A stretch of 64,000 nucleotides of DNA from DASWID01 sp049682815 (GCA_049682815.1 JBAUII010000078.1:1-64000); one strand, 5' to 3'. Shown: positions 1 through 8,771, counted from the stretch's first letter. The notes: a model not told the origin generated them from the sequence alone. Translations and numbers: made by a program.

Positions 1-42
1 CAAATAAATATAGTAGTCTGATAAACCGGAGGATTAAATATT

Positions 43-1251
43 ATGAAAAATCTAAATTTGACTACTGTGGTATCTATACTGGCAGTAATTTTCATGGCCT
101 TGGGTGGTATTGTCGCATGTGATGACGAGGACGGGGGAGGTGGCAATCCATTTAATAATGCCGATCTGATCCGAGGTGGTTTGCTCTATGATCAGTATTG
201 GACTGTTACCGGTGGTGAGGAACCCGATGATACAAACCCCACTTATCCGAGTGAGACAAACGCAATGGTGTTTCCCCCTGATGGCAGGATGGGCTCTCAG
301 ACCTGGCGCTGTAAGGAGTGTCACGGGTGGGACTATCTGGGTAATGAAGGCCTCTATGCTTTCCCCAATTCCCATTGGACAGACATAGAAGGTCTGCTGC
401 AGGTCGCTGACAACCTCAGGCTCCTGGAATCCGGTAACAGCGATTTAGCGCCGTTTGCTCAGGAAAACGGAGAACTTACCCCTGAAGAGCTATTTGATAT
501 AATCAAATTTGGTATCCCGGGATTAATGACCGGCTACGAGGGCCAACTCTCTGACGACGATATATGGGACTTGGTTAGGTTTCTTAAACTGGGGTTGATA
601 GATGATAGAGATTTGGTTGTCTATGATACAGAAGGCAAGATCGACGTAATTCCACCCGTAGATTTAGAAAATGGAGCGAGTTTATTTAACTCAGTCTGTG
701 CTCTTTGTCACGGAGTAGATGGCGAAGGTCTAGAAGCTTTCGGTACCGAAGGTGTTAGTCTTCATGACCTCGTGGAGGAAAATCCTGTGGAATTTATACA
801 CAAGGTGAGATTCGGGAACCCAGGAACTGCTATGCCAAGCGCTATTAATAACGGATGGTCACTTGACGATATAAAAGATGTCGTTGCCTATGCAAATGAT
901 GTATTACCTAATCCGCCTGGTCCAACTCCCACACCAACGGCGAGTCCGACACCCACACCGACGGCCTCTCCTACGCCAACGCCGACGGCTACACCAACAC
1001 CCACACCAACAGCCATGCCCACGCCAACACCTACGGCTCCCCCGCTTGATGGCGCCGCCCTGTATCAAGTTAATTGTTCTGCATGTCACGGTCCCGATGG
1101 TTCTGGAGGATTCACAATGGTAAATGTACAAGGTGCGACAGCAGGGCAGATACAAAATGCTATTGACACGAACGCTGGTGGAATGGGATTCCTGAGCTCT
1201 CTCACACCTGCAGAAGTCCAGGCCATTGCCGACTTCCTAGGTGGATTTTGA
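43..1251 (+). CDS. Triheme c-type cytochrome lipoprotein with Pro-Thr linker
   Basis: 402 aa. The N-terminus is a lipoprotein signal (hydrophobic stretch ending IVAC, then DDEDGGGG), so the protein is probably lipid-anchored on the periplasmic or outer-membrane side. Three CXXCH motifs lie at about residues 90 (CKECH), 219 (CALCH) and 345 (CSACH). The last two sit in class I cytochrome c-like contexts (CHGVDGEG, CHGPDGSGG). Residues 294-334 are five near-identical PTPTPTAx octapeptides forming an extended linker before the last heme domain. A GGAGG Shine-Dalgarno lies 8 bases before ATG 43. It resembles electron-shuttling monoheme domains strung together; the partner is not known. Its position before another Pro-Thr lipoprotein cytochrome and the decaheme conduit suggests periplasmic or surface electron transfer. 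Confidence 0.85.
   Translation: MKNLNLTTVVSILAVIFMALGGIVACDDEDGGGGNPFNNADLIRGGLLYDQYWTVTGGEEPDDTNPTYPSETNAMVFPPDGRMGSQTWRCKECHGWDYLGNEGLYAFPNSHWTDIEGLLQVADNLRLLESGNSDLAPFAQENGELTPEELFDIIKFGIPGLMTGYEGQLSDDDIWDLVRFLKLGLIDDRDLVVYDTEGKIDVIPPVDLENGASLFNSVCALCHGVDGEGLEAFGTEGVSLHDLVEENPVEFIHKVRFGNPGTAMPSAINNGWSLDDIKDVVAYANDVLPNPPGPTPTPTASPTPTPTASPTPTPTATPTPTPTAMPTPTPTAPPLDGAALYQVNCSACHGPDGSGGFTMVNVQGATAGQIQNAIDTNAGGMGFLSSLTPAEVQAIADFLGGF
922..1044 (+). repeat. Five tandem 24-base Pro-Thr coding repeats
   Basis: The DNA encodes (PTPTPTAx)5 with x = S, S, T, M, P. Codons vary between units, so the repeat is conserved at protein more than DNA level. It acts as a rigid spacer between heme domains 2 and 3 of the cytochrome. 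Confidence 0.8.
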
Positions 1252-1275
1252 ACCGAGTTTGAAATTTCATAGAGA

Positions 1276-1300
1276 GGAGGAGGGTATCAATCCCTCCTTC
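1276..1300 (+). terminator. Hairpin after first cytochrome gene
   Basis: GGAGGG (1279-1284) pairs with CCCTCC (1292-1297) across a 7-base loop, extended by three weaker pairs. There is no U-tract behind it, so it is either a weak terminator or a 3' stabilising hairpin. Confidence 0.4.
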
Positions 1301-1535
1301 GTCTCATCTAACCAAAATACAATAGTTTCACCATGAACGATTCGAGAGGAATAAAACGTCAGATATCAGGTTTTGTGGCATCGAATTTATATCTTTACAG
1401 GTGTATTATCACGAAACACCATCTAGCAGTCGGCAGGATATCGAAGTTAATTCCTACCGATATTGAATGAAGAGAACCGTAGCAGGCTACGGGAATAATC
1501 AAGTTGAAATAGTGAATATGAAAAAACTACCCTAT

Positions 1536-1550
1536 TGGCATCATTATTGC
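1536..1550 (+). promoter_or_regulatory. Sigma-54 (-24/-12) promoter candidate
   Basis: TGGCATC-ATTA-TTGC has GG and GC exactly 10 bases apart, as the sigma-54 consensus TGGCACR-N4-TTGCW requires. Transcription would start near 1562, about 90 bases before ATG 1651. It is almost identical to the element at 16160-16174. Confidence 0.65.
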
Positions 1551-1650
1551 GCCTTCAGGATTGAGTGTGTTATGATTAAACTTGCGTCCGTAGTCAATCT
1601 ATTTAATGAAGCGCCAATCATAAAGAATATAAATAAGGGGGTAAAGATTT

Positions 1651-3366
1651 ATGAAAAAGTACGGTATTAACGGTTTTCCGGCAGTAAGTTTTGGAATGAA
1701 GAGAATTAGCTTTAACATAGTAGCTGTGCTGTCGGTGGCTCTATGGGCTGGAGTTTTGGGGTGCGACATTGACAACCAGGGGGGAGAGAAAGTCAACTGC
1801 TGTCAATTTGTTGCCTCCTGTCGAGACGGTAAAGGTTTAAGTCAGGCTCAATGTGAAGCGGATGAAGGAGATTTTGTCCCTAATGCCCAATGTTTTGAAG
1901 ATGTTGGATCATGTGTAGGGGTACAACCAACCCCAACGCCGCAACCAACACCAACTCCTACACCAACGCCTACCCCTGGCCCCACGCCGACACCTGCGCC
2001 CACACCAACGGCTACTCCTACGCCAACTCCTACTCCTGCGGGTGACGTGCTAGGCGCTGTTCAAATAAGTATGGGTGAAGAGCCAACTAGTTGCGATGAC
2101 CCGATTTGGGGTGAAGCAGAGGAGATTTCCGTGAATACTGGCAGCGTTAGGACTCAGGCGCTTTATGGAAACGGTCAGTTAAACATGACGGGTACCTTTG
2201 CTGGTGCTGCGGATTTTAACGGAGGAGAATCTGCAAACCTCAGATTAACAGCTTTATATACTACCGGGTCTGGTCAGGTCTTTATCCGAGCCCGCTGGGA
2301 TGACATGATTTTTAACTTAGACCGCAGGAGAGCGCTTTTCAATGGGCCCGCCGACCCTCTCAAAGCGGACGACCCTGCAGGCTATACCTCTCAACTTAAC
2401 GACGATAAGATTGGTTTTGCCTTCCAGATTGTGCCGGGAACCTCGAGTGAGTTTGGAACCTTTGACCAGGTGGGTTGCGCTGCTTCTTGTCACAATGTGT
2501 CGGGAGAAGGACTTGATATGCGCCCAGAAACGGGAAAGGTCGATATATGGCACTGGAAGACCCAACGTTCCGAGCCTCTGGGTTTCGTAAACGACCAGGT
2601 TTCTGACCCGGTAAACGGGCGTACAAATGATGCAGGCACACCCATTGAGGTGAGAAATCTGGCGGTAAGTGGGAATAATCGCTCCGGACCCAAATTTATC
2701 TGGGATGGAACAGATCAGACTATTTCCTCGGGACCGAGGGCTGGTGAGGTACTGGACCCAGCGTTTACTCTGCTAATTGAGCATCTCGACGATGTATCTG
2801 CCCGGGATGCGGACAATGGAGAAGTGATATATCAGGCGAGTTGTGCTGTGTGCCACGGCATGGATGGTCAAGGTGGAATAGGGCCGCCTTTAAATCAAAT
2901 AGATCACGGACGTGAATCAGATGAGGAGCTAGATGAGGAGATCTCGGATCCTGATCACCCCGGAGCAGCGGTGTATAATGCACTTAGCGATACTGACCAG
3001 GCGGATTTACGGCTACGTGTCTTTGGCTTCTGGGGGACTCAGGGCTATTTCTTACAGTTGCCGGACGGCAGTAATGCGGATATCACGACTTCAAGCGACC
3101 TTGATTACACTCAAGCTGGTATAGACAGTCTTACGAATATTACCGAACCTCAGCAGGAAGATCCTCCTGGCGGCGAGCTAAACAAATACAAGTTCGAGCA
3201 GGACGGGTACTGCTTAATAATAGCTCGCGAGCTTGATACTACCCATGATGATGATGTGCTGTTCGAACCGGGCCAATCGTACCCATTTGGAGTTGCTCTT
3301 ATGGATAATGACGGTATAAACCATATCGGTGACACCTTGCTAACGCTCGAGTTCCTACTTCCGTAA
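1651..3366 (+). CDS. Ethylbenzene dehydrogenase-like heme domain cytochrome c lipoprotein
   Basis: 571 aa. A lipobox-like GVLGC near residue 38 marks a lipoprotein. A short Cys-rich segment (about residues 50-90) and a Pro-Thr linker (92-130) follow. The central region (about 135-400; DDPIWGEAEEI, VFIRARWDD, DDKIGFAFQI) looks like the ethylbenzene-dehydrogenase gamma-like heme-binding fold found in anaerobic respiratory cytochromes. A CX3CH motif (CAASCH, residue 276) lies inside it and a class I-like CAVCHGMDGQGG at residue 398. The C-terminal portion resumes the beta-rich fold. AAGGGGGT before ATG 1651 supports this start; the next ATG (1699) lacks one. The likely role is extracytoplasmic electron transfer. 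Substrate catalysis is not implied, because the family's catalytic molybdenum subunit is absent here. Confidence 0.75.
   Translation: MKKYGINGFPAVSFGMKRISFNIVAVLSVALWAGVLGCDIDNQGGEKVNCCQFVASCRDGKGLSQAQCEADEGDFVPNAQCFEDVGSCVGVQPTPTPQPTPTPTPTPTPGPTPTPAPTPTATPTPTPTPAGDVLGAVQISMGEEPTSCDDPIWGEAEEISVNTGSVRTQALYGNGQLNMTGTFAGAADFNGGESANLRLTALYTTGSGQVFIRARWDDMIFNLDRRRALFNGPADPLKADDPAGYTSQLNDDKIGFAFQIVPGTSSEFGTFDQVGCAASCHNVSGEGLDMRPETGKVDIWHWKTQRSEPLGFVNDQVSDPVNGRTNDAGTPIEVRNLAVSGNNRSGPKFIWDGTDQTISSGPRAGEVLDPAFTLLIEHLDDVSARDADNGEVIYQASCAVCHGMDGQGGIGPPLNQIDHGRESDEELDEEISDPDHPGAAVYNALSDTDQADLRLRVFGFWGTQGYFLQLPDGSNADITTSSDLDYTQAGIDSLTNITEPQQEDPPGGELNKYKFEQDGYCLIIARELDTTHDDDVLFEPGQSYPFGVALMDNDGINHIGDTLLTLEFLLP
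1924..2040 (+). repeat. Pro-Thr coding low-complexity linker
   Basis: Encodes an almost pure Pro-Thr spacer of about 39 residues in the second lipoprotein cytochrome. It has the same style as the linker at 922-1044 but a less regular period. Confidence 0.75.
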
Positions 3367-3396
3367 CGGATTGTATCCTGCCTTAAGTAAAAAAAA

Positions 3397-3433
3397 GAGG
3401 AGAAGAACTCTTAGTTGAAGAGCTCTTCTCCTC
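3397..3433. terminator. Long hairpin, probable terminator
   Basis: GAGGAGAAGA (3397-3406) pairs perfectly with TCTTCTCCTC (3424-3433). The inner CTCTT/AAGAG continues the stem after one mismatch, with a 5-base loop. An A8 run precedes it, which would be the U-tract for minus-strand transcripts; the plus-strand tail is not U-rich. It separates the upstream cytochrome gene from the conduit operon. Confidence 0.65.
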
Positions 3434-3605
3434 ACCCGGAGTTTAGTTTCAAAAAGATTTATTAATCTGCAATTAGTCTTGGTAAAAACAAACCCTAGCA
3501 GATATGTTTTGTTTTAAAATCTGACTGGCCTTGCGGATCCTGGTTCGGAAATCTAAATTGCACATCTCCGACATAATTGTTAAGAAAAACAATTAATAAA
3601 TTTAT

Positions 3606-3620
3606 TGGGACTAAAATTGC
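3606..3620 (+). promoter_or_regulatory. Sigma-54 (-24/-12) promoter candidate
   Basis: TGGGACT-AAAA-TTGC with GG-N10-GC spacing. The start would be near 3632, about 50 bases before GTG 3683. It drives the decaheme/porin operon if real. Confidence 0.5.
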
Positions 3621-3623
3621 CTC

Positions 3624-3652
3624 TTGACTAGGGTCAGAGGTTATAATATAAA
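3624..3652 (+). promoter_or_regulatory. Sigma-70 type promoter candidate
   Basis: TTGACT (3624-3629), 17-base spacer, TATAAA (3647-3652). Initiation near 3659 would exclude the upstream TTG codon at 3659 as a start and favours GTG 3683. It overlaps the downstream side of the -24/-12 element, so the two may be alternative promoters. Confidence 0.5.
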
Positions 3653-3682
3653 TATCTATTGAATAAAGAGAGGATGAGAGCC

Positions 3683-5875
3683 GTGAAGAAATATACCTTC
3701 CTTAGTCTATTTCTTATCATTTTATGGGGATTTTCCTTAACACTGACGGGATGCAATGAAAGCGGTGGCGGGGGTGAATCGCCTCCAGTGGTAACTAGCG
3801 GTACAGCTCTCAGAGTCGATATCATGGATGCGGAAATCCCGCCCGACAGGCACCCAGTCGTGACCTTCAGGCTTACAGACGATATGGGGAATCCACTCAG
3901 CGCCGAAGGGGTAAGGATTCGCCTTCTTATTGCATTCATTGCAAAGGGTGACACTCAATATACCGACTACATCATCAACGAGGAGGGTCAACCTGCGGCT
4001 GAAAACTCAACTGACGGAACGTTAGAACCCCTCGGCGACGGCGTTTTTAAATATACTTTTGAGACTGTCCTGCCCGAAGACTATGAGCGCGACGTAACTC
4101 ATACTGTGGGTATTTATGCGGACAGATCGGCTATGGTTGCTGTTAATGTTTTTAAGACGTTTGTTGCCAACAGCACGTTCGACTTTGTGCCGTCGGGAGG
4201 CCCGGTTACTGTTATCAGGGATGTAGTTAGAACCGACGCCTGTAATAGTTGTCACGATCCCTTAGCATTACACGGTGGATTCAGAAGGGCTGTGCCGCTC
4301 TGCGTGCTCTGTCATACCCCTCAGAACATTGACCCTGAGACTGGCAACAGCCTCGATTTTAAGGTGATGGTGCATAAGATTCACAGGGGTGCAGAACTCC
4401 CAAGCGTTCAGGCGGGAATGCCCTATCAGATTATAGGATTTAATGACACAGTAATTGATTTCTCAGACGTTGAGTTCCCTCAGGACATAAGAAACTGCAC
4501 CAAGTGTCATACTAGCGAGGCTACTCAGAGTGATGATTATAAGGAAGATCCGTCCAGGGTCGCCTGCGGGTCCTGTCATGATGATGTGGACTTTGCGACC
4601 GGAAAGAATCACGGCGGCGGGGTCCAGCTTAATGACGGAAATTGTTCGGGCTGCCACATTCCCGATTCGGGAACACAGTTTGATCGTTCTGTCACAGGTG
4701 CTCATACAATCCCACTCAGGGCGGATACGCTCCCGGGGGTGAACTTCGAGATTGTGGATGTGAGGAGTGCTGAGACTGGGTCAACTACAGTAGCGCCTGG
4801 GGAGCATGCGGAGGTGACATACAGCATTAAAACAGACGCCGGAGAGATTATTGACCCTAAAGATATGGATTCTTTCAGCCTGGTAATCGCCGGGCCTACG
4901 ACGGACTATAATATCCAAGACTATCATGGCAATGTACCACCCGTGCCGGGAGAGGATAATGTTTTGCGGGAAAGGCCGGCGCAAGATTCCACGGGTCCCG
5001 ATGGTTCGGGAAACTTTACCTATACGTTTAAGGGAATGATACCGCCGAATGGCACGGGCACATATGCCGTTGGTATTGAAGGCAGGATTACGAGAACAGT
5101 TGGTGGTAATAATCTTATCCTGCAAGAGGAGGTAGAGGAGGCCGGGCAAAATGTGGTTTTTTATTTTCCCGTAACCGATCTTGTCGCAATGCCGAGACGG
5201 ATCGTAGTTGACAATACCACAGAGGATCAATTTTGTAATGCCTGCCACGGGGTCTTTTCAAAGGACTTCAGCATTCACGGTAATCTTAGGAATAATACCG
5301 AATATTGTGTCCTCTGCCATAACCCCTCTAACGATGACATAGACACAAGGCCTGCCGATGCAGCTATGCCCACCGCTTCTATTAATTTTAGGGTTATGAT
5401 TCATAAGATCCATACGGGGGAGGACCTGACGGTAAAACCCTATATAATCTATGGATTCGGCGGGAACCCCCAGAACTTCAGCCATCTCCTATACCCGGGC
5501 AATAGGGCAAACTGCGAGGAATGCCATCTGCCCAAAACTAATCTTTTAGATCCAGGTAAAGGCATTTTAGGACCGGATATATTGGACACCATCGTGCGCG
5601 ACTTTACAAAGACAGACGATACGTTAGACGACTGGACGAATTTTACCACCACACCGGTAATATCGACATGCACGTCCTGTCATGACAACCTTGTTGTAAA
5701 CGAAGCTGGGGATGTGCTTGAAGCCGGGGATCCGGATGCAGGGACTGAACATCTTGGAGGAACTCAGCCTGAGAGCGCTTGTGTAATCTGCCACGGCGTT
5801 GGTGAGCCTCTGGGTGTGGAAGTAGTCCATCTACCTCCTCTTCCACCGGATCAGCGTATCAACCGTCCTCAGTGA
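3683..5875 (+). CDS. Decaheme c-type cytochrome lipoprotein, OmcA/MtrC family
   Basis: 730 aa from GTG 3683. The signal LTLTGC gives a lipoprotein with Gly-rich ESGGGGES after the Cys. Ten CXXCH motifs fall in two pentaheme clusters: residues about 187-321 (CNSCH, CVLCH, CTKCH, CGSCH, CSGCH) and 518-700 (CNACH, CVLCH, CEECH, CTSCH, CVICH). Beta-sandwich-like segments precede each cluster. This beta/5-heme/beta/5-heme layout and ten-heme count are those of the OmcA/MtrC surface cytochromes, which pass electrons to extracellular metals, electrodes or partners. GTG 3683 has GAGAGG 9 bases upstream, unlike TTG 3659. It opens an operon with a diheme lipoprotein, a beta-barrel and periplasmic cytochromes, so it is the likely extracellular terminus of a conduit. 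Confidence 0.93.
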   Translation: MKKYTFLSLFLIILWGFSLTLTGCNESGGGGESPPVVTSGTALRVDIMDAEIPPDRHPVVTFRLTDDMGNPLSAEGVRIRLLIAFIAKGDTQYTDYIINEEGQPAAENSTDGTLEPLGDGVFKYTFETVLPEDYERDVTHTVGIYADRSAMVAVNVFKTFVANSTFDFVPSGGPVTVIRDVVRTDACNSCHDPLALHGGFRRAVPLCVLCHTPQNIDPETGNSLDFKVMVHKIHRGAELPSVQAGMPYQIIGFNDTVIDFSDVEFPQDIRNCTKCHTSEATQSDDYKEDPSRVACGSCHDDVDFATGKNHGGGVQLNDGNCSGCHIPDSGTQFDRSVTGAHTIPLRADTLPGVNFEIVDVRSAETGSTTVAPGEHAEVTYSIKTDAGEIIDPKDMDSFSLVIAGPTTDYNIQDYHGNVPPVPGEDNVLRERPAQDSTGPDGSGNFTYTFKGMIPPNGTGTYAVGIEGRITRTVGGNNLILQEEVEEAGQNVVFYFPVTDLVAMPRRIVVDNTTEDQFCNACHGVFSKDFSIHGNLRNNTEYCVLCHNPSNDDIDTRPADAAMPTASINFRVMIHKIHTGEDLTVKPYIIYGFGGNPQNFSHLLYPGNRANCEECHLPKTNLLDPGKGILGPDILDTIVRDFTKTDDTLDDWTNFTTTPVISTCTSCHDNLVVNEAGDVLEAGDPDAGTEHLGGTQPESACVICHGVGEPLGVEVVHLPPLPPDQRINRPQ

Positions 5876-5892
5876 TTTAGAGAGGTAATTGT

Positions 5893-6192
5893 ATGAAGAG
5901 CCTACTGGCGATTTTATTGATTTTATTGATCATAGGTTGCGTAGGCGAAGAAAATGAGGGTCAAGGCTTTGGCAATATTCTTGACAGCCCTGAAGGGTTG
6001 ATCGTCACAGAAGAGGAACACCCGGACGGATGGGGTCGTTCAGACTGCTTCGCATGCCATCCGATATTCGATATTCATCAGGTAGACCGCACAAATGGTC
6101 TCCTTCCGCTAGAGGATATACAGGCATTGGTTGAGGAAGAGGGTCTTGCTGCTTGTCCTATATGTCATGGTGATAACGGAGTTGAGAATTGA
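5893..6192 (+). CDS. Small diheme cytochrome lipoprotein
   Basis: 99 aa. A hydrophobic leader ending LIIGC gives a lipoprotein. Two CXXCH motifs (CFACH about residue 52, CPICH near the C-terminus) are spaced by a short acidic segment. It lies 17 bases after the decaheme gene with AGAGAGG before the ATG, and its stop overlaps the start of the beta-barrel gene by four bases (TTGA). I do not recognise a named family. Position suggests a heme bridge between the surface decaheme and the barrel or a periplasmic partner. Confidence 0.8.
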   Translation: MKSLLAILLILLIIGCVGEENEGQGFGNILDSPEGLIVTEEEHPDGWGRSDCFACHPIFDIHQVDRTNGLLPLEDIQALVEEEGLAACPICHGDNGVEN

Positions 6193-7487
6193 AAAGAGCG
6201 TTCCTGCCCGTATCTTTCATGATTCTAATTATCTTATTAGGGGAAAGATCGGCATTTGGTCAGGTAGAGATGATCCGTCCGAGGAGTTTGGGTTTTTTTG
6301 GAAACGCGCTTACCCTATTTCAGGCGCCCAGCCCTTTGCTTCGACCGGATAGAACTAGAAAGAACGTTTACCCATTTTATCAATACCTGGAATTAAATGC
6401 CGCGAGCCCTTCAAATGGTCTCTCTTTTAACACCTTCTTGAGATACAGAGATATATTCAATGGGGAGGATGAGTCTTTCGATGTTTACAACGCATTCATC
6501 CAGTATTCAAATAAATCAGACACGTTCGAGATTCGTTTAGGAAGGCAGATCATAACAGAAAGTGTCAACTTTTTCCTTCTCGACGGCGGTTCCGTAAGTG
6601 TGAAGCCGATAGACGGAATAGAACTTGTAGCGTATGGCGGATACCAGGATAAGGATCTCCAACCCGAGCCCGAGCGGCCATTGAGAAGCTTTGCTGCGGC
6701 GGGGATTAAAATAAAGTCCAGTAAACTTCTCGGCGCGTTATTCTCGGTTGGCTATGAATTCTACAATCCGCAGGATTTCTCCTCAAGAAACTTCGTTAAT
6801 ATCTCACTTAACAGGGCTATCCCTTTTACCGACTTCGCAGATTTTTACAGCCTTGCCGAGATTGATGTGGGAGAGGGAAATCTCGGCCTGTTGACCGTCG
6901 GGGTGGGGATCACATTGACCAGATCTCTCTACCTCAATCTAGAATACGATAACTACGACCTTGATGAGGAGCGGGAAGAATTTCAACTCGATCCAATCTA
7001 TGACATCTTTTCAGTTGGTCGTCTCAATCAGGCCAAGGTAGGTCTAACCTTCATACCGACAAATTTCCTTGAGGTTCAAGCCAGTTACGCTTATTCTAAC
7101 TACGATATTCTTGATGATATAGACAGGAATGGGAATATCGCCCGGCTCGGATTTTCGTGGGACTTCTGGCGTGATATTGGGCTCACGGTGTTTAATGGTT
7201 TTTATTATATCGATGCAGGGGACGACGATCATGCGTTTGGTCTCAATTTCAATTTAAACGAAGAGATCTACAAGGGATTGGATCTTCAGTTTGCATTTGC
7301 CTATGCGTATTACAAAAAGATTACGAATCAAGAGGGCAACGCCTTCAGCTACATAATGGGTTTTGAATATCTCCTTGTGAAAAACCTTACGGTGAGGGCT
7401 GATTTAGAATTAAATACCAATCCTGATTTCAATAAGGATGCAAGAGTTGACCTAGGACTTAGCTACTATTTCTCGGGGACAAAATGA
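6189..7487 (+). CDS. Outer-membrane beta-barrel (porin-like) of cytochrome conduit
   Basis: 432 aa from TTG 6189, overlapping the upstream stop. A Sec signal (LILLGERSAFG|Q) is followed by a protein made almost wholly of alternating hydrophobic/polar segments ending in aromatic residues (FEIRLGRQ, LYLNLEYDNYDL, EVQASYAYSNYD, GLSYYFSGTK), typical of an outer-membrane barrel. It has no CXXCH. It is shorter than Shewanella MtrB (about 700 aa) and nearer in size to Geobacter OmbB-type barrels. Flanking decaheme, diheme and heptaheme genes, with translational overlaps on both sides, argue that it sheathes a cytochrome through the outer membrane. Sequence relationship to a known porin-cytochrome barrel is not established by eye. 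Confidence 0.8.
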   Translation: MKRAFLPVSFMILIILLGERSAFGQVEMIRPRSLGFFGNALTLFQAPSPLLRPDRTRKNVYPFYQYLELNAASPSNGLSFNTFLRYRDIFNGEDESFDVYNAFIQYSNKSDTFEIRLGRQIITESVNFFLLDGGSVSVKPIDGIELVAYGGYQDKDLQPEPERPLRSFAAAGIKIKSSKLLGALFSVGYEFYNPQDFSSRNFVNISLNRAIPFTDFADFYSLAEIDVGEGNLGLLTVGVGITLTRSLYLNLEYDNYDLDEEREEFQLDPIYDIFSVGRLNQAKVGLTFIPTNFLEVQASYAYSNYDILDDIDRNGNIARLGFSWDFWRDIGLTVFNGFYYIDAGDDDHAFGLNFNLNEEIYKGLDLQFAFAYAYYKKITNQEGNAFSYIMGFEYLLVKNLTVRADLELNTNPDFNKDARVDLGLSYYFSGTK

Positions 7488-8104
7488 AAAATAGATTAGT
7501 CTTGATATTGATTTTTGGTATTTTGGCATTCTGCGGTTGCCGGAAGCAGGAGCGGGATATCGAATGGGGGTGGAAGCATGATAAAGCCGTTACACCTCAG
7601 CAGCATTTTTCTCATAAACTACATGAGAAGGTGCTGAGCGAAGAGGGACTTAATTGTGAAGCATGTCATCCGGTAGGTTTTGTAATCGAAGCGAAAGAAG
7701 AAGAGAAGAGGGCCCAAATTTCAGGTGAATCTCTTATGCCAGGTAAAGAAACATGTCATTTTTGTCATTTTAGTCCTCAAGCGGGAAGTATCGCACCGAA
7801 TAATTGTGACACCTGCCATGTCGATATGCGCAATATCACGCCGGCTAATCACAACTTTAATTGGTCTGTAAAACATGCGGTTTTCGCGAAGGCGGATGCG
7901 AATTCTTGTAACACCTGTCACAGCCCCAGGTTCTGCGAAGATTGCCATAAGAGGAGAGATCTTCCCACCCTGAGGGTTCACGACAGGAATTTTAGGTTTA
8001 TCCATGGCATCGAAGCCAGGGCGAATCCCAGAGAATGTGGAAACTGTCACGAGCTCAAGTCCTTCTGTGACCAGTGCCATATAAGGGGCGGATATGACAG
8101 GTAA
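7484..8104 (+). CDS. Heptaheme c-type cytochrome lipoprotein
   Basis: 206 aa. The signal ends LAFCGC. Seven CXXCH motifs occur (CEACH, CHFCH, CDTCH, CNTCH, CEDCH, CGNCH, CDQCH) in about 150 residues, a density of one heme per roughly 20 residues that implies a wire-like heme chain. His-rich spacers (QQHFSHKLHEK, HNFNWSVKHAVF) supply distal ligands. ATG 7484 overlaps the barrel stop (ATGA), indicating coupled translation. By position it takes the MtrA/OmaB role, handing electrons from the periplasm into the barrel. With seven rather than ten or eight hemes and a lipid anchor it is not a plain MtrA. Confidence 0.85.
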   Translation: MKNRLVLILIFGILAFCGCRKQERDIEWGWKHDKAVTPQQHFSHKLHEKVLSEEGLNCEACHPVGFVIEAKEEEKRAQISGESLMPGKETCHFCHFSPQAGSIAPNNCDTCHVDMRNITPANHNFNWSVKHAVFAKADANSCNTCHSPRFCEDCHKRRDLPTLRVHDRNFRFIHGIEARANPRECGNCHELKSFCDQCHIRGGYDR

Positions 8105-8627
8105 ATTAAGAGGAAAGAAGCTATTATTATTGATCGCTTTCGTTTTGCTGTCGTATTCGATTTCCAGGTCTCAAGAGAGTCCTCACGCAGCAATGGAAGA
8201 GAATCCTAAGGATGAGGACAATTGCCTTTTTTGCCATTCGGAGCTGCCTAAAGCTGGAGAGAAAGCGCCTAATTACCTCCTTAACTTTCAACCATCAGAG
8301 GTTTGTATAGCGTGTCATTCGGCATCCCAGCACGTCGGATCAAAAGAGCATTTGGAATATATGATCCCACAATCGAGCAATCTTCCAGGGGATGAGAACA
8401 ATAAGATTGCGTGTTTTTCTTGCCATGACCCCCATCCGCAGGGCATCATCGAAGGCAGGACTGTTTATGACGCAGATGTTGGAAAACATGAAAAGGATTT
8501 TATAACCCAGATCGTAATCCCGGAGAGGGGCGGGAAGATTGCGCCACCGGAGAAAACAAAGGCGCTTCTACGCCTTCCACTCGATGATAATAAGCTCTGT
8601 ATCAATTGTCATGTTTCGCCAAATTGA
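8094..8627 (+). CDS. Tetraheme periplasmic c-type cytochrome
   Basis: 177 aa. A Sec signal (LLLLIAFVLLSYSISRSQ) is followed by four CXXCH motifs (CLFCH, CIACH, CFSCH, CINCH). CHDPH-type spacing recalls periplasmic doubled-CXXCH-motif cytochromes. Its start overlaps the heptaheme gene by 11 bases, so it belongs to the same operon. It probably feeds electrons from inner-membrane modules to the conduit. Confidence 0.82.
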   Translation: MTGKLRGKKLLLLIAFVLLSYSISRSQESPHAAMEENPKDEDNCLFCHSELPKAGEKAPNYLLNFQPSEVCIACHSASQHVGSKEHLEYMIPQSSNLPGDENNKIACFSCHDPHPQGIIEGRTVYDADVGKHEKDFITQIVIPERGGKIAPPEKTKALLRLPLDDNKLCINCHVSPN

Positions 8628-8771
8628 TTCATTCTTTTTAAGAATATATTCGCAGAGGCATTTAGATGGTTGACGAGCGAGCACGGCTTGATCGTGTATT
8701 CAAATCCTTGATTCCGACTGGATTCCAGATACACTGTTTCAGACCAATTTCAGCCATGGAGGGTAAGTAAT

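Larger units (their letters stand above)
1252..1650. other. Intergenic region, about 400 bases
   Basis: Contains a hairpin just after the upstream gene (1276-1300) and a -24/-12 promoter element (1536-1550). A 67-codon reading frame across 1467-1670 has no ribosome site or recognisable sequence and is not called. Confidence 0.6.
3367..3682. other. Intergenic region upstream of the conduit operon
   Basis: Holds a strong hairpin (3397-3433), a sigma-54 type element (3606-3620) and an overlapping sigma-70 type promoter (3624-3652). Confidence 0.6.

Noticed and set aside
1467..1670. 67-codon frame before the second cytochrome gene
   Set aside because: It overlaps the -24/-12 element and the real start, lacks a ribosome site and shows no protein features.
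3659..3682. TTG 3659 as start of the decaheme gene
   Set aside because: It coincides with the start predicted from the sigma-70 type promoter and has no ribosome site; GTG 3683 has GAGAGG 9 bases upstream.
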